Assembly (NCBI GenBank): GCA_037482215.1
Contig: CP148074.1
Coordinates: forward strand, 434,001-498,000
Length of the DNA: 64,000 nucleotides
Direction: 5' to 3'
Source: Pseudomonas mendocina
GTDB taxonomy: Bacteria > Pseudomonadota > Gammaproteobacteria > Pseudomonadales > Pseudomonadaceae
Made by a program: the position numbers and the translations under genes. The notes below the pieces were generated by a model. The model saw only the letters and a list, made by a program, of their open reading frames with translations. It did not search any database and had not been told where the DNA came from. Shown here piece after piece: positions 28,261 through 37,898 of the stretch (the stretch's first letter is position 1; each line of letters opens with the position of its first letter).

Positions 28261-29232
28261 ATGCAGACCCTGTACCCGGACATCAAACCTTACGCCCGTC
28301 ATGAGCTGGCGGTGGAGGCTCCGCATCAGTTGTACGTGGACGAGAGCGGCACGTCTAGCGGCTTGCCTGTGGTCTTTATTCACGGTGGTCCCGGTGCGGG
28401 GTGTGACGCCAGCAGTCGTCGTTATTTCGATCCGACGCTGTACCGCATCATCACCTTCGATCAGCGTGGTTGTGGCCGCTCCACGCCTCATGCCAGCCTG
28501 GAAAACAACACCACGCAGGCGCTGATTGCAGATATGGAGCGCATCCGCGAACACCTGGGTATTGAAAAATGGGTGCTGTTCGGCGGTTCCTGGGGTTCGA
28601 CCTTGGCTTTGGCCTACGCTCAGGCCCATCCGCAGCGGGTGTTGGGGCTGATTTTGCGTGGCATCTTCCTGGCGCGGCCTGAGGAGTTCCGCTGGTTCTA
28701 TCAGGAAGGGGCAAGCCGCCTGTTCCCGGATTACTGGGAGGACTACGTGGCGCCGATCCCGCCTGAAGAGCGTGGCGATTTAATGACCGCCTTCTACAAG
28801 CGCCTGACAGGCCCGGATCAGATCGCCCAGATGCATGCGGCAAAGGCCTGGTCGACTTGGGAAGGGCGCACCGCCACGTTGCGGCCAAACGCAGTGGTGG
28901 TGGATCGCTTCTGCGAAGCGGCGCGGGCGCTGTCGATTGCCCGTATTGAGTGCCATTACTTCGTCAATAACGCCTTCCTTGAGCCCAACCAGCTGCTGCG
29001 TGATATCGGCAAGATCGCCCACCTGCCCGGCGTTATTGTGCACGGCCGTTATGACGTGATCTGCCCGCTGGACAACGCTTGGGCGCTGCACAAAGCCTGG
29101 CCGAACAGTGAGCTGCAAATTATCCGCGATGCCGGTCATGCCGCAGCCGAAAGCGGTATAACTGACGCCTTAGTGAGGGCGGCTGATGACATGGCTCGCC
29201 GTTTGTTGAACTTGGCTCCGGAAGAAGCATGA
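28261..29232 (+). CDS. pip: Proline iminopeptidase
   Basis: A 323-residue alpha/beta hydrolase that removes N-terminal proline from peptides in the cytoplasm (family S33). The oxyanion HGGPGAG is near residue 42, the nucleophile elbow [11 protein letters not shown] near 107 (Ser110), the Asp is in [13 protein letters not shown] and the His in [10 protein letters not shown]. The conserved RTADDQRGCG-like segment is [13 protein letters not shown]. Preceded by TTTAGGAGC, a good ribosome binding site. Its stop overlaps the start of dtd by four bases, an arrangement common in Pseudomonas. Confidence 0.93.
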   Translation: MQTLYPDIKPYARHELAVEAPHQLYVDESGTSSGLPVVFIHGGPGAGCDASSRRYFDPTLYRIITFDQRGCGRSTPHASLENNTTQALIADMERIREHLGIEKWVLFGGSWGSTLALAYAQAHPQRVLGLILRGIFLARPEEFRWFYQEGASRLFPDYWEDYVAPIPPEERGDLMTAFYKRLTGPDQIAQMHAAKAWSTWEGRTATLRPNAVVVDRFCEAARALSIARIECHYFVNNAFLEPNQLLRDIGKIAHLPGVIVHGRYDVICPLDNAWALHKAWPNSELQIIRDAGHAAAESGITDALVRAADDMARRLLNLAPEEA

Positions 29233-29666
29233 AAGCATTGATTCAGCGCGCCCGCAGTGCGCGTGTCGAAGTCGCGGGTGAGGTGGTGGGGGCGATTGAT
29301 CAGGGCCTGCTGGTGTTGGTCGGCGTCGAACCGCAAGACACCCCAGCCAGTGTCGAAAAACTATTGCACAAGTTGCTCAACTACCGTGTATTCAGCGATG
29401 CAGCGGGCAAGATGAACCTGTCCCTTAAGGACGTGAACGGCGGTCTGTTGCTGGTTTCCCAGTTCACCCTGGCAGCCGATACCAAAAGCGGCCTGCGCCC
29501 TGGTTTTTCCAGCGCCGCCTCACCGGCTTTGGGCGCTGAACTGTTTGACCTGCTGGTGGCGCAAGCGCGCAACCTGCACGCCGATGTGGCCACCGGCCAG
29601 TTCGGCGCCGATATGCAGGTGCACCTGATCAACGACGGCCCGGTCACCTTCCTGCTGGAAACTTGA
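29229..29666 (+). CDS. dtd: D-aminoacyl-tRNA deacylase
   Basis: A 145-residue enzyme of normal family length. It hydrolyses D-aminoacyl-tRNA and mischarged glycyl-tRNA-Ala, protecting translation. The active-site motifs are SQFTL in [20 protein letters not shown] and the cross-subunit GPVTFLLE loop near the C terminus (Gly-cisPro). Translational coupling with pip through a four-base overlap. The gene ends 12 bases before the stop of the converging DsbA-type isomerase gene. Confidence 0.96.
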   Translation: MKALIQRARSARVEVAGEVVGAIDQGLLVLVGVEPQDTPASVEKLLHKLLNYRVFSDAAGKMNLSLKDVNGGLLLVSQFTLAADTKSGLRPGFSSAASPALGAELFDLLVAQARNLHADVATGQFGADMQVHLINDGPVTFLLET

Positions 29667-29678
29667 CCGGGCAGTTCA

Positions 29679-30266
29679 TCAGCCTTGTAGCGCCTCGGCG
29701 ACAAAGTCGAGGCGGTCCTGTCCGAAGAACAGCTCATTACCGACAAAATAGGCCGGTACGCCGAACAGGCCGCGTTTGACTGCCTCATCGGTGTTGTTCT
29801 TCAGCGTCTCCTTGATGCCTTCATCGTTGATCAATTGTTCGAACGTGGCTGGATCGAGCCCGGCCTGAGTCAGTACGACTGCCACTTGCTGCACATCGCC
29901 GAGATTCAGGCGCTGGGTCCAGATGCCTTCATAGATGGCTTTGACGTAGCGCGGGAAGTCGTCTGTGCCGAGGTATCCGGTTGCGCCGCGCATCAGTTGC
30001 AATGTGTTGATCGGGAAGTGCGGATTGGGCACCAGTGGCACGCCGTAGCGTCGCGCAAATCGGGCCATATCGTTCAGCATGTAGCGGCCTTTAGCCGGAA
30101 TCGCTACCGGTGAACTGTTGCCGGTGGCCTTGAAGATTGCACCAAGCAACACCGGTCGCCAGATGATCTCGGCGCAGTGCTCCTGGGCGATACGGGGGAG
30201 TTGGGTCCAGGCCAGATAGCTGGTCGGGCTGCCGAAATCGAAAAAGAACTCCACTGCCTTGCTCAT
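29679..30266 (-). CDS. 2-hydroxychromene-2-carboxylate isomerase-like DsbA-family protein
   Basis: A 195-residue thioredoxin-fold protein of the DsbA/HCCA isomerase (kappa GST) group. The N-terminal KAVEFFFDFGSPTSYLAW holds the Ser that replaces the redox cysteine in this family and binds glutathione; GVPAYFVGNELFFGQDRLDF is the cis-Pro segment with the DRL end. It probably isomerises a naphthalene-type aromatic intermediate or acts as a glutathione transferase. The open frame extends 25 residues upstream, but the start at MSKAVEF has GGAG at 30275-30278 on the minus strand. It follows the SDR gene with 26 bases between. Confidence 0.88.
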   Translation of the reverse strand: MSKAVEFFFDFGSPTSYLAWTQLPRIAQEHCAEIIWRPVLLGAIFKATGNSSPVAIPAKGRYMLNDMARFARRYGVPLVPNPHFPINTLQLMRGATGYLGTDDFPRYVKAIYEGIWTQRLNLGDVQQVAVVLTQAGLDPATFEQLINDEGIKETLKNNTDEAVKRGLFGVPAYFVGNELFFGQDRLDFVAEALQG

Positions 30267-30292
30267 GCACGTGCTCCTTGTGGGTTGAGTGA

Positions 30293-31021
30293 TTAAAAGG
30301 TTTCGGACCAGGGCCGCAGATCCATCTCGTGGACCCAGCAATCACGGGGCTGGCAATGGATCTGCCAATAGGTTTCGGCAATGTGATCGGGATTGAGGAT
30401 GCCGTCCTGTTCCTTGAGCTTGTACAGCTGCGGGAAGGTATCGCGGATAAAGGCGGTGTCGATGGCGCCGTCGATGATCGGGTGGGCGACATGGATACCC
30501 TTTGGCCCCAGTTCCCGCGCCATGCTCTGGGCCAGTGCACGCAGGGCGAACTTGGCGCTGGCAAAGGCGCTGAAATTGGCGCGGCCGCGCAGCGAAGCGG
30601 TGGCTCCGGTGAAAATGATGGTGCCTTTGGCGCGTGGCAGCATCACCTTGGCGGCTTCGCGACCGGTGAGGAAGCCCGCCAGAGCGGCCATTTCCCAGAC
30701 CTTGCGATAGACCCGTTCGGTGGTTTCGGTAATGGAGAACTGCACGTTAGCGCCGATGTTGAAGACCACCGCATGCAGCGGGCCGACTTCCCGTTCGATG
30801 GTGGCGAACAGCTCGACCACCTGTTCCTCCACCCGCGCATCACAGCCGAACGCTCGCACACTGCCGCCTGCGGCTTCGATCTCATCGACCAGCGGCTGCA
30901 ATTTCTCAGCATTACGCCGAGCAACACAGGCAACGTAACCTTCTTTGGCGAAGCGCTTTGCAATGGCACCGCCTGTTGCATCACCGGCACCGACTACCAG
31001 AACTGCCTTGCGATCTGTCAT
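30293..31021 (-). CDS. SDR-family oxidoreductase
   Basis: A 242-residue short-chain dehydrogenase/reductase. The cofactor motif is VVGAGDATGGAIAKRFAKEG (residues 7-26), the NNAG-equivalent is FNIGAN, and the catalytic region lacks the usual Tyr-x-x-x-Lys: the segment after Ser is SLRGRANFSAFASAKFALRA, where a Phe replaces Tyr ahead of Ser-Ala-Lys. This group of SDR proteins is widespread in Pseudomonas next to an HxlR regulator. Reaction unknown; loss of the tyrosine raises doubt about classic dehydrogenase activity. It is divergent from hxlR with twin palindromes between them. Confidence 0.88.
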   Translation of the reverse strand: MTDRKAVLVVGAGDATGGAIAKRFAKEGYVACVARRNAEKLQPLVDEIEAAGGSVRAFGCDARVEEQVVELFATIEREVGPLHAVVFNIGANVQFSITETTERVYRKVWEMAALAGFLTGREAAKVMLPRAKGTIIFTGATASLRGRANFSAFASAKFALRALAQSMARELGPKGIHVAHPIIDGAIDTAFIRDTFPQLYKLKEQDGILNPDHIAETYWQIHCQPRDCWVHEMDLRPWSETF

Positions 31022-31034
31022 TGGATTCTCCGTT

Positions 31035-31080
31035 AGTTCCTTTTTAGAACCTACTTGATAGTCGGTTCCATTTCAGAACC
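31035..31080. promoter_or_regulatory. Twin HxlR operator candidates
   Basis: Two 17-base imperfect palindromes, AGTTC-N7-GAACC at 31035-31051 and GGTTC-N7-GAACC at 31064-31080, lie 29 bases apart (centre to centre) in the 99-base gap between the SDR and hxlR genes. The second is perfect in its 5-base arms; the first differs in one outer base. Confidence 0.68.
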
Positions 31081-31120
31081 TGTCAAGCTATTGTTCGCGG
31101 ACGTTTGTGGAGATTGGCTT

Positions 31121-31612
31121 ATGCGTTGGGAAGAACTGGATCAGCAGCCCTGTTCACTGGCCAGGACGCTCTCAGTGGTGGGTGACCGCTGGACGCTGCT
31201 GGTGCTGCGTGAATGCTTTATGGGCGTGCGCCGTTTTGACGGTTTTGAAAAGCGCTTGGGCGTGACCCGCCATGTGCTGGCTGATCGTTTGAAGAAGCTC
31301 ACTGAGGCCGGCGTGCTGGACAAGGTGGCTTATCAGGAGCGGCCGCTGCGTGAGGAATATCGCCTGACGGATAAGGGCCGGGATCTGTATCCGGTGATTG
31401 TCACTTTGGTGGACTGGGGGGATCGCTATATGAGCGGTCCGGAAGGTGCGCCGATCCAGCGCACGCACCGCACCTGCGGGCATCGCATGCGCGGCGTGTT
31501 GGTGTGCTCGGAGTGTGCCGAACCGTTACGCGCAGGGGAGGTGACGCTGGAAGAGGCGGAGGCGTTTAAAGGCCAATTGTTGCCAGAGAATTGGGCGAGT
31601 CGGTTTGCCTGA
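31121..31612 (+). CDS. HxlR-family transcriptional regulator
   Basis: A 163-residue winged-helix regulator. The HxlR signature is VVGDRWTLLVLRECFMGVRR near residue 20, with RKRLGVTRHVLADRLKKLTEAG-type recognition helices following and EYRLTDKGRDLYPV as the wing end. The C-terminal 40 residues hold four cysteines/histidines (RTHRTCGHRM and VCSECAEP) that resemble a zinc ribbon, an extension seen in some family members. The ATG at 31121 has GTGGAGA upstream. Divergent from the SDR gene, so it probably controls both through the operator pair. Confidence 0.92.
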   Translation: MRWEELDQQPCSLARTLSVVGDRWTLLVLRECFMGVRRFDGFEKRLGVTRHVLADRLKKLTEAGVLDKVAYQERPLREEYRLTDKGRDLYPVIVTLVDWGDRYMSGPEGAPIQRTHRTCGHRMRGVLVCSECAEPLRAGEVTLEEAEAFKGQLLPENWASRFA

Positions 31613-31628
31613 AAGGGGAGCAGAGTCT

Positions 31629-31695
31629 TATTCGCGGCTAAAGCCGCTCCCACAAGCAGCCCTCTATCTCGTGGGAGCGGCTTTAGCCGCGAATA
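31629..31695. repeat. REP doublet (REPIN-like) with perfect 25-bp arms
   Basis: Bases 31629-31653 and 31671-31695 are exact reverse complements of 25 bases (core CGGCTAAAGCCGCTCCCAC) separated by a 17-base loop. The core matches the Pseudomonas extragenic repeat type TTCGCGGCTAAAGCCGC. It sits between the converging hxlR and rsmE stops and may also terminate transcription. Confidence 0.85.
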
Positions 31696-31700
31696 GGGGG

Positions 31701-32408
31701 TTAATAAAGTCGTGCCAGCAGCGCTGTAACTGCTGTCTCAACCCGCAAAATTCGCTCGCCAAGCTGAACGGGCTTTAAGCCTGCGTTGCTCAGCAAATCC
31801 ACTTCATAGGGAATCCAGCCGCCTTCCGGGCCGATGGCCAAGGTCACGGGTTCGTTTACCGCGCGAGGGCAGGCGGGGTAATCGCCGGGGTGGCCGATCA
31901 GGCCGAGGGTGCCGCTGGCCAGTTCGGGCAGGCGGTCCTCTACGAAAGGCTTGAAGCGCTTCTCGATGATGACTTCCGGCAGAACGGTATCGCGGGATTG
32001 TTCCAGCCCGAGAACCAGTTGTTCGCGGATGGCATCCGGCTCTAGAAACGGTGTTTGCCAAAAACTCTTTTCGACCCGGTAGCTGTTCAGCAGAACCAAG
32101 CGGGGCACGCCCATGCTGCTGACGGTTTGCAGCACGCGGCGCAGCATCTTCGGGCGCGGCAGGGCCAGCAGCAGTGTGATCGGCAGTTTGGCCGGTGGCG
32201 GCTGATCCAAGGTGACCGACAGCTCGGCGTACTCGCTGCCCAGGTGCAGTAACTGGCCTTGGCCCATTAGGCCGCCGAGTTTGCCGACGCGTAAGCTGTC
32301 GCCACTTTCGGCTCGGTGCACCTCAAGCATGTGCTTGAGGCGACGGCCGCTCAGGCGGGCCCGGTCAGGCGCGACAAAGTCGGCCTCTTCCAGTAACAGC
32401 AGGTTCAC
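31701..32408 (-). CDS. rsmE: 16S rRNA (uracil-1498-N3)-methyltransferase
   Basis: A 235-residue SPOUT-class methyltransferase that methylates U1498 of 16S rRNA using S-adenosylmethionine. The trefoil-knot loop is seen as [10 protein letters not shown] near residue 190 and [20 protein letters not shown] at the C terminus, and the N-terminal RNA-binding domain contains [12 protein letters not shown]. The start overlaps the tatC stop by four bases, and gene order matches P. aeruginosa. Confidence 0.95.
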   Translation of the reverse strand: MNLLLLEEADFVAPDRARLSGRRLKHMLEVHRAESGDSLRVGKLGGLMGQGQLLHLGSEYAELSVTLDQPPPAKLPITLLLALPRPKMLRRVLQTVSSMGVPRLVLLNSYRVEKSFWQTPFLEPDAIREQLVLGLEQSRDTVLPEVIIEKRFKPFVEDRLPELASGTLGLIGHPGDYPACPRAVNEPVTLAIGPEGGWIPYEVDLLSNAGLKPVQLGERILRVETAVTALLARLY

Positions 32409-33199
32409 GGGCGGGTTGCAGGCGGTTGGTCGCCAGACGCTTCTTCGCTGGCTTCGGCTTCTTTTTCTTCTTCGCGTTTGATGATGCTGCCAAACAGCAG
32501 GCCAACCTCAAACAGCAGCCACATCGGCACAGCCAATAGCGTCTGCGAGAAAATGTCCGGCGGGGTCAGGATCATGCCGACCACGAAGCAGCCGATAATC
32601 ACGTACGGGCGGCTCTTGCGCAGGGTTTCCACGTTGACCACGCCTACCCACAGCAGCAGGAAGGTGGCGACGGGAATCTCAAAGGCCACACCAAAGGCGA
32701 AGAACAGGGTGAGGACGAAGTTCAGGTATTCGTTGATGTCCGTCATCATCGCCACGCCTTCCGGTGTCACGCTGGCGAAGAAGTGGAAGATGATCGGGAA
32801 TACTAGGAAGTAGGCGAAGGCCATACCTGCATAGAACAGCAGGATGCTGGAGGCCAGCAGTGGCATGGCGATGCGCTTCTCATGCTTGTACAGGCCCGGC
32901 GCAATGAACCCCCAGGCTTGGTGCAGCAGAATCGGTACGCTGAGGAACAGTGCCACCCACGCGGTCAGTTTGAACGGCGTAAGGAAGGGCGAGGCGACGC
33001 CGGTAGCGATCATGGTCGCGCCTTCAGGCAGGTAGGCACGCAAGGGGGCCGAGACCAAGGTGTAGATGTCCTGCGAGAAATAGAACAGCGCCATAAACAA
33101 CACAAATACCGCAATGACGCAGCGCAGCAGGCGCGAGCGCAGTTCAGCCAGGTGTGAAATCAGGGGCATTTCCTGATCGTTTTCTGGGGTAGAGCTCAT
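32405..33199 (-). CDS. tatC: Sec-independent translocase subunit TatC
   Basis: A 264-residue inner-membrane protein with six helices and the family motif [17 protein letters not shown] at its N terminus plus a central [12 protein letters not shown]. TatC binds twin-arginine signal peptides and, with TatB, forms the receptor for export of folded proteins. The cytoplasmic tail is acidic then proline-rich ([16 protein letters not shown]). The start overlaps tatB by four bases. Confidence 0.96.
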   Translation of the reverse strand: MSSTPENDQEMPLISHLAELRSRLLRCVIAVFVLFMALFYFSQDIYTLVSAPLRAYLPEGATMIATGVASPFLTPFKLTAWVALFLSVPILLHQAWGFIAPGLYKHEKRIAMPLLASSILLFYAGMAFAYFLVFPIIFHFFASVTPEGVAMMTDINEYLNFVLTLFFAFGVAFEIPVATFLLLWVGVVNVETLRKSRPYVIIGCFVVGMILTPPDIFSQTLLAVPMWLLFEVGLLFGSIIKREEEKEAEASEEASGDQPPATRP

Positions 33200-33648
33200 G
33201 GCTGCGGCTTATCCTGATTGGTCGCTTGGTTCGCTGTTGCCGGTGTCGCGGGTGTAGCAGGAGCAGGCGGCTCCAGTGGCAGAACGGTCTGAGCGCTGGT
33301 GACTGGCGCAGCAGGGGCCGGCGCTTCGCTGTTTGGCTGTGCCACTGGGGCGGGCTGTTCCGGGGCTGGTGCGTTGGGATCAGCCAGTTTGCCAGCGGAA
33401 ATCAGCTCCTGCTTCATGGCGTTCATTTCACGCTCAAGTTGCAGAATCTGTTCGTTGTGCAGCTGACGGCGGATTTCGTCCGCGCCGATTTCCTGCTCAA
33501 CCTGCTGTTTGATGGCATTGAAGCTGCGTTTGATTCGGCCAATCCACAGGCCAGCCGTACGCACGGCACCCGGTAGGCGCTCGGGGCCGAGGACGATCAG
33601 GGCCACCAGACCTACCAGCAGGAGTTCGGAAAAGCCGATATCAAACAT
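33196..33648 (-). CDS. tatB: Sec-independent translocase subunit TatB
   Basis: A 150-residue inner-membrane protein. The N-terminal helix [21 protein letters not shown] with the Glu at residue 8, followed by the hinge GPERLPG and an amphipathic helix ([19 protein letters not shown]), is diagnostic for TatB. The remaining 70 residues are a Pro/Ala-rich tail. TatB works with TatC in recognition of twin-arginine signal peptides. Confidence 0.96.
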   Translation of the reverse strand: MFDIGFSELLLVGLVALIVLGPERLPGAVRTAGLWIGRIKRSFNAIKQQVEQEIGADEIRRQLHNEQILQLEREMNAMKQELISAGKLADPNAPAPEQPAPVAQPNSEAPAPAAPVTSAQTVLPLEPPAPATPATPATANQATNQDKPQP

Positions 33649-33656
33649 GGACTGAC

Positions 33657-33917
33657 TCAGTCTTTACGTGCAGGTTCTTCAACTTTCTGAGCCTGGCCGT
33701 CAATGGTGTGCGGCTGGTTCAGCGGTGCGGCAGGCTGTTGTGGAGCAGCAGTCTGCGCTTGTTCGGTTTTTTCGCCTTCGTCAGTGTTCATCGCCTTGCG
33801 GAAACCTTTGATGGTTTCGCCGAGATCAGAGCCGAGGTTTTTCAGGCGCTTGGTGCCGAATACCAGAATCACAACGATCAGGATGACGACCCAGTGTTTC
33901 CAATCAAAAATGCCCAT
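33657..33917 (-). CDS. tatA: Sec-independent translocase subunit TatA
   Basis: An 86-residue pore-forming subunit. [20 protein letters not shown] is the membrane helix, followed by the Phe-Gly hinge [20 protein letters not shown] and a tail rich in Pro, Ala and Gln. The ATG at 33917 is chosen since GAGG lies nine bases in front of it; a TTG six bases earlier would leave too little space to the same site. It heads the tatABC genes and follows hisE by 18 bases. Confidence 0.95.
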   Translation of the reverse strand: MGIFDWKHWVVILIVVILVFGTKRLKNLGSDLGETIKGFRKAMNTDEGEKTEQAQTAAPQQPAAPLNQPHTIDGQAQKVEEPARKD

Positions 33918-33935
33918 ATTCAATGTCCTCGTTAG

Positions 33936-34271
33936 TTATTTAGTCAGTGCCCGGGCGGCTTTTTCATCGTGCCCGGAGAGGCCGAAGCGGCGGTCGAGTT
34001 CGTCCAGAACTGCCTGGGGGTGCTGGCCTAAAGAGGCGAGCATGACCAGGCTGTGGAACCACAGGTCGGCGGTTTCGTAGATGAGATCGCTGCAATCGCC
34101 CGACTGCTGCGCATCCTTGGCGGCCAGAATGGTTTCTACCGATTCTTCGCCGACTTTTTCGAGAATTTTGTTCAGGCCCTTGTGGTACAGGCTGGCAACG
34201 TAGGAGCTGTCCGGCGCTGCGCCCTTACGTTCTTCCAGCACCTGAGCCAGGCGCGTAAGGGTGTCACTCAT
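33936..34271 (-). CDS. hisE: Phosphoribosyl-ATP pyrophosphatase
   Basis: A 111-residue enzyme that removes pyrophosphate from phosphoribosyl-ATP, second step of histidine synthesis. The MazG-like fold carries the metal-binding EExxE pattern in [19 protein letters not shown] and a second Asp in [17 protein letters not shown]. In Pseudomonas HisE and HisI are separate proteins, as here. The start overlaps hisI by eight bases. Confidence 0.95.
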   Translation of the reverse strand: MSDTLTRLAQVLEERKGAAPDSSYVASLYHKGLNKILEKVGEESVETILAAKDAQQSGDCSDLIYETADLWFHSLVMLASLGQHPQAVLDELDRRFGLSGHDEKAARALTK

Positions 34272-34665
34272 GGTTGTGTCCTTTGTGATAGATGCTGTCA
34301 GCGGATTTGATCACCGCATCTACGGTTTTCCAGGCGCCATCTTCGTAGACCCGGTAAAAGCAGCTCTGCCGTCCGGTATGACAGGCAATTCCGCCAATTT
34401 GCTCAACGTGCAGCGTGATCACGTCGGCATCACAGTCCAGACGCAGCTCATGCAGTTTCTGCACGTGGCCAGACTCTTCGCCTTTGCGCCATAGCTTGCC
34501 CCGTGAACGTGACCAGTAGATGGCACGCCCTTCGGCGACACTGAGCGCCAGTGACTCTCGGTTCATCCAGGCCATCATGAGGATGCGCCCGGTCTGGTAA
34601 TCCTGGGCAATGGCAGGCACCAGCCCGTCTTTGTCCCAGCGAATTTCATCAAGCCAATCAGTCAT
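34264..34665 (-). CDS. hisI: Phosphoribosyl-AMP cyclohydrolase
   Basis: A 133-residue enzyme for the third step of histidine synthesis, opening the purine ring of phosphoribosyl-AMP. Conserved elements are [29 protein letters not shown], the metal-binding [11 protein letters not shown], and the cysteines in [12 protein letters not shown]. Length agrees with free-standing HisI. It precedes hisE in an eight-base overlap and lies 76 bases after the ubiB stop. Confidence 0.95.
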   Translation of the reverse strand: MTDWLDEIRWDKDGLVPAIAQDYQTGRILMMAWMNRESLALSVAEGRAIYWSRSRGKLWRKGEESGHVQKLHELRLDCDADVITLHVEQIGGIACHTGRQSCFYRVYEDGAWKTVDAVIKSADSIYHKGHNHE

Positions 34666-34741
34666 ATCTCGTTCCGCCCTGGCGGGTCGTACTGCACGTG
34701 GGTGTCAAAGCGCTAAGTTTGACAGCCTGTGCGGCTGCTGG

Positions 34742-36349
34742 CTATCTGCGCACGACCAAGTACAAGCCTGCTGCACCCATCAACCAAGCAGGCCAAGTCG
34801 ACGGATCAGTGACTGCAGTTGCGCCGCTGAGCATCACCGCTGCCCCGGCGAGCAAGGCCCCGCCCAAGATGCGCAGCGCCCGGCTGTCGCGGCCTGCGAA
34901 GTCAGGCGCAGGTTCGTTGTGGGCATGTGGCTGGGACAAGCGCTCCAGCAAATCGCGGGTCATGTTGGCCAAATGGGGGATCTGCTCTGCCTGCGACTGC
35001 ACATTCTGCAACAGAGTTTTAGGGCTGTGCCGCTCGCGCATCCAACGCTCCAGGAATGGCAGAGCGGTGGTCCACAGGTCCAGATCCGGGTAAAGCTGAC
35101 GGCCCAAACCTTCGATGTTAAGCAGGGTTTTTTGCAGCAAAACCAGCTGCGGCTGCACTTCCATATTGAAGCGTTGCGCGGTCTGGAACAGGCGCATCAG
35201 CACCTGGCCGAAGGAAATATCCTTGAGCGGCTTGTCGAAAATAGGCTCGCAAACGGTGCGGATAGCGGCCTCAAATTCGTTGACCTTGGTCTCTTTCGGC
35301 ACCCAGCCAGAGTCGATGTGCAGCTGCGCAACCTTGCGATAGTCACGCTTGAAGAAGGCCATGACGTTGCGCGCCAGGTAGTCCTGATCTTCCGGTGTGA
35401 GGCTGCCGACGATGCCGCAGTCGATGGCGATGTATTGCGGGTCCCATGGCGTGCGGGTGCTGACAAAGATGTTGCCGGGGTGCATATCAGCATGGAAGAA
35501 ACTGTCGCGGAATACCTGGGTGAAGAAGATTTCCACACCGCGTTCAGCCAGCAGTTTCATGTTGGTACCCTGATCCGCCAGGGTGGCCAGATCGGTGACG
35601 CCGATGCCGTAGATGCGTTCAGTTACTAGCACTTTCGGGCGGCAATAATCCCAGTAAACCTGCGGTACGTAGAGTAAGGGGGAACCTTCGAAGTTGCGGC
35701 GCAGCTGGCTGGCGTTGGCGGCCTCTCGGAGGAGGTCGAGTTCGTCGTAGATGGTTTTTTCGTAGTCGCAAACCACTTCGACCGGGCGCAGACGGCGGGC
35801 GTCGGCGGAGGCTTTTTCAGCAATCGTGGCGATCAGGAACAGCCATGCAATATCCTGTTCGATTATCGGCCGTAATCCGGGGCGAATGACTTTTACCACC
35901 ACTTCTTCGCCGGTTTTCAGCTTGGCCGCATGCACTTGGGCCACGGATGCGGAAGCCAACGGCTGTGGATCGAAGCGGGCAAAAAGCTGCTCAACCTTGG
36001 CGCCGAGCTGGGATTCGATCAACGCCAGGGCTTTGTCCTGAGCAAAAGGCGGCACGCGGTCTTGCAGTTTGGCCAGTTCATCAGCGATGTCCGGTGGCAG
36101 CAGATCGCGGCGGGTAGAAAGCAGTTGACCGAACTTGATGAAGATCGGCCCCAGTTCCTCCAGCCCTAAGCGCAGCCGGGCACCCCGTGACAGAGACGAC
36201 TGGCGACGCGGTAGCCAGCGCCATGGCAGCAGGTAGCGGCTCAGGTTGGCCCAGAAGGGCAGTGGCAGGCTGAACAACAGATCATCCAGCTGGTAGCGGA
36301 TCATCACGCGCAAAATGCGCAGCAGGCGACGCAGGGCGAGCAGCTTCAT
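34742..36349 (-). CDS. ubiB: Ubiquinone biosynthesis atypical kinase UbiB
   Basis: A 535-residue ADCK-like atypical kinase/ATPase needed for coenzyme Q synthesis. It includes the KxGQ motif in [20 protein letters not shown], the Ala-rich nucleotide loop [12 protein letters not shown], the metal site [18 protein letters not shown], and two C-terminal transmembrane helices ([13 protein letters not shown] and [12 protein letters not shown]). It starts inside the last bases of ubiJ, an overlap of four. Confidence 0.96.
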   Translation of the reverse strand: MKLLALRRLLRILRVMIRYQLDDLLFSLPLPFWANLSRYLLPWRWLPRRQSSLSRGARLRLGLEELGPIFIKFGQLLSTRRDLLPPDIADELAKLQDRVPPFAQDKALALIESQLGAKVEQLFARFDPQPLASASVAQVHAAKLKTGEEVVVKVIRPGLRPIIEQDIAWLFLIATIAEKASADARRLRPVEVVCDYEKTIYDELDLLREAANASQLRRNFEGSPLLYVPQVYWDYCRPKVLVTERIYGIGVTDLATLADQGTNMKLLAERGVEIFFTQVFRDSFFHADMHPGNIFVSTRTPWDPQYIAIDCGIVGSLTPEDQDYLARNVMAFFKRDYRKVAQLHIDSGWVPKETKVNEFEAAIRTVCEPIFDKPLKDISFGQVLMRLFQTAQRFNMEVQPQLVLLQKTLLNIEGLGRQLYPDLDLWTTALPFLERWMRERHSPKTLLQNVQSQAEQIPHLANMTRDLLERLSQPHAHNEPAPDFAGRDSRALRILGGALLAGAAVMLSGATAVTDPSTWPAWLMGAAGLYLVVRR

Positions 36350-36963
36350 GCAGTAGGCTTATGGCGTTGGGCGAGGCGCTCAATGCGCGCTTCGAGTCGG
36401 TCGAGGGACAATTTCAGGTCGTCCAGTTCGGCAAATCGGGCGTCGGCCTCACGCTGGCCCACGAGGGTGCGTGACTCTTCACTGACGTAGTCGGCCAGGT
36501 TCTGACGCAGGCTCTCCAGCGAGTCTCCGAGCCAATTAGCGCGGCTGCGCAGGTGGGCACCGATCAGTGGGCTGGCCACCGGCCCCAGCCAGCGGGATAG
36601 CTCGTATTCCCAGTCCAGCTCAAGGTCCTGCAGGATGTTGGCGAGTTCGAGCAGGGCGGCACTGTCGCCATCCAAGTCGACCTCAGGACTGTGCAAGATG
36701 CTGGTTTTGTCCTGGCTGATGGCCAGGCGCATCAGGTCGGTGGCAGAGGCACGCAGGTGGCAATCCACATCCCCGTGCCATTGTCCGGCCAGCTGCAGGC
36801 CCTCGGCATTGGGCAGGATATACACCTGCAGGCTCGGCGCCGTGCATTGCACAGCAATAACATGACCGGATAGCTTGGCCAGACGTGGCAGCGCAGTGCT
36901 ATCCATGCTCAGTACGCGATTGAGGCCAAGCTCAACGCCGGCCAGTAGCCCGGTCAACAGCAT
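36346..36963 (-). CDS. ubiJ: Ubiquinone biosynthesis accessory factor UbiJ
   Basis: A 205-residue accessory protein with an SCP2 lipid-binding domain (about residues 15-115) followed by a coiled coil ([37 protein letters not shown]). UbiJ with UbiK binds ubiquinone intermediates in the soluble Ubi complex. The gene lies between ubiE and ubiB, overlapping or abutting both, as in other gammaproteobacteria. Confidence 0.92.
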   Translation of the reverse strand: MLLTGLLAGVELGLNRVLSMDSTALPRLAKLSGHVIAVQCTAPSLQVYILPNAEGLQLAGQWHGDVDCHLRASATDLMRLAISQDKTSILHSPEVDLDGDSAALLELANILQDLELDWEYELSRWLGPVASPLIGAHLRSRANWLGDSLESLRQNLADYVSEESRTLVGQREADARFAELDDLKLSLDRLEARIERLAQRHKPTA

Positions 36964-37733
36964 CAGGGTTTTACACCTCGGTGCAAGGCGACAATGCCGC
37001 CTGTCATGTTGTGGAAGGTGACGCGCTCAAAACCGGCGTCTGCCATCATGCCTTTCAGGGTTTCCTGATCCGGGTGCATGCGGATCGACTCAGCCAAGTA
37101 GCGATAGCTGTCGGCATCATTGGTGATCAGCTTGCCGGCCAGCGGCATGAAGTGGAACGAGTAAGTGTCGTAGAACTTCGACAGCAGATTGTTCGATGGT
37201 TTAGAGAACTCAAGTACCAACAGCCGCCCGCCCGGCTTCAGCACACGCAGCATGGAACGCAGTGCGTCTTCTTTATGGGTGACGTTACGCAGGCCGAAGG
37301 CGATGGTCACGACGTCGAAGTAGTTGTCCGGGAACGGCAGCTTTTCAGCATCGGCCTGAACGAAGCGGATGTTGCCTGCCACGCCTTTATCCAGCAGGCG
37401 GTCGCGACCGACTTTAAGCATGGAGTCGTTAATATCAGCCAGTACTACTTCGCCGCTCGGACCGACCAGACTGGAGAATTTGCGGGTCAGGTCGCCGGTG
37501 CCACCGGCAATATCCAGTACGCGGTTGCCACTGCGTACGCCGGACAGCTCGATGGTGAAGCGCTTCCACAGGCGGTGTAGCCCACCGGAAAGCACGTCGT
37601 TCATCAGGTCATATTTGGCGGCCACAGAGTGAAAGACTTCGGCGACTTTCTCTGCCTTCTGGCTTTCCGGGACATTCTGGAAACCAAAATGCGTTGTGGC
37701 TTCGGTGTCGCTGCTCTTGCGCGGGTCGTTCAT
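36963..37733 (-). CDS. ubiE: Ubiquinone/menaquinone C-methyltransferase UbiE
   Basis: A 256-residue class I SAM methyltransferase catalysing the C-methylation of demethoxyubiquinol/demethylmenaquinol. Motif I is [16 protein letters not shown] near residue 77; the family signature [18 protein letters not shown] and the later [21 protein letters not shown] are both intact. The start at 37733 is preceded by GGAAAGGGCAAG. The open frame reaches 37766 but without a better initiation site. Confidence 0.95.
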   Translation of the reverse strand: MNDPRKSSDTEATTHFGFQNVPESQKAEKVAEVFHSVAAKYDLMNDVLSGGLHRLWKRFTIELSGVRSGNRVLDIAGGTGDLTRKFSSLVGPSGEVVLADINDSMLKVGRDRLLDKGVAGNIRFVQADAEKLPFPDNYFDVVTIAFGLRNVTHKEDALRSMLRVLKPGGRLLVLEFSKPSNNLLSKFYDTYSFHFMPLAGKLITNDADSYRYLAESIRMHPDQETLKGMMADAGFERVTFHNMTGGIVALHRGVKP

Positions 37734-37863
37734 CTTGCCCTTTCCTAAACACAGATGCTGACTCAAAAGTAATACTCATTCTAAACCCAAAACGGCCAAG
37801 TGGGTTTGGCTGTGTCAGGTAAAGCCAGAATATGCTGCCCGTTGGTCGACTGCGTTCTAGGTT

Positions 37864-37893
37864 GATGCGACCGTTGCCGGACACGGTCGCATC
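37864..37893. terminator. Stem-loop after COG4705 gene
   Basis: GATGCGACCGT (37864-37874) and ACGGTCGCATC (37883-37893) form a perfect 11-bp stem with an eight-base loop, six bases beyond the stop of the COG4705 membrane protein gene on the minus strand. A U-run is missing, so this may be an RNA-stabilising hairpin instead of an intrinsic terminator. Confidence 0.5.
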
Positions 37894-37898
37894 ATGAC

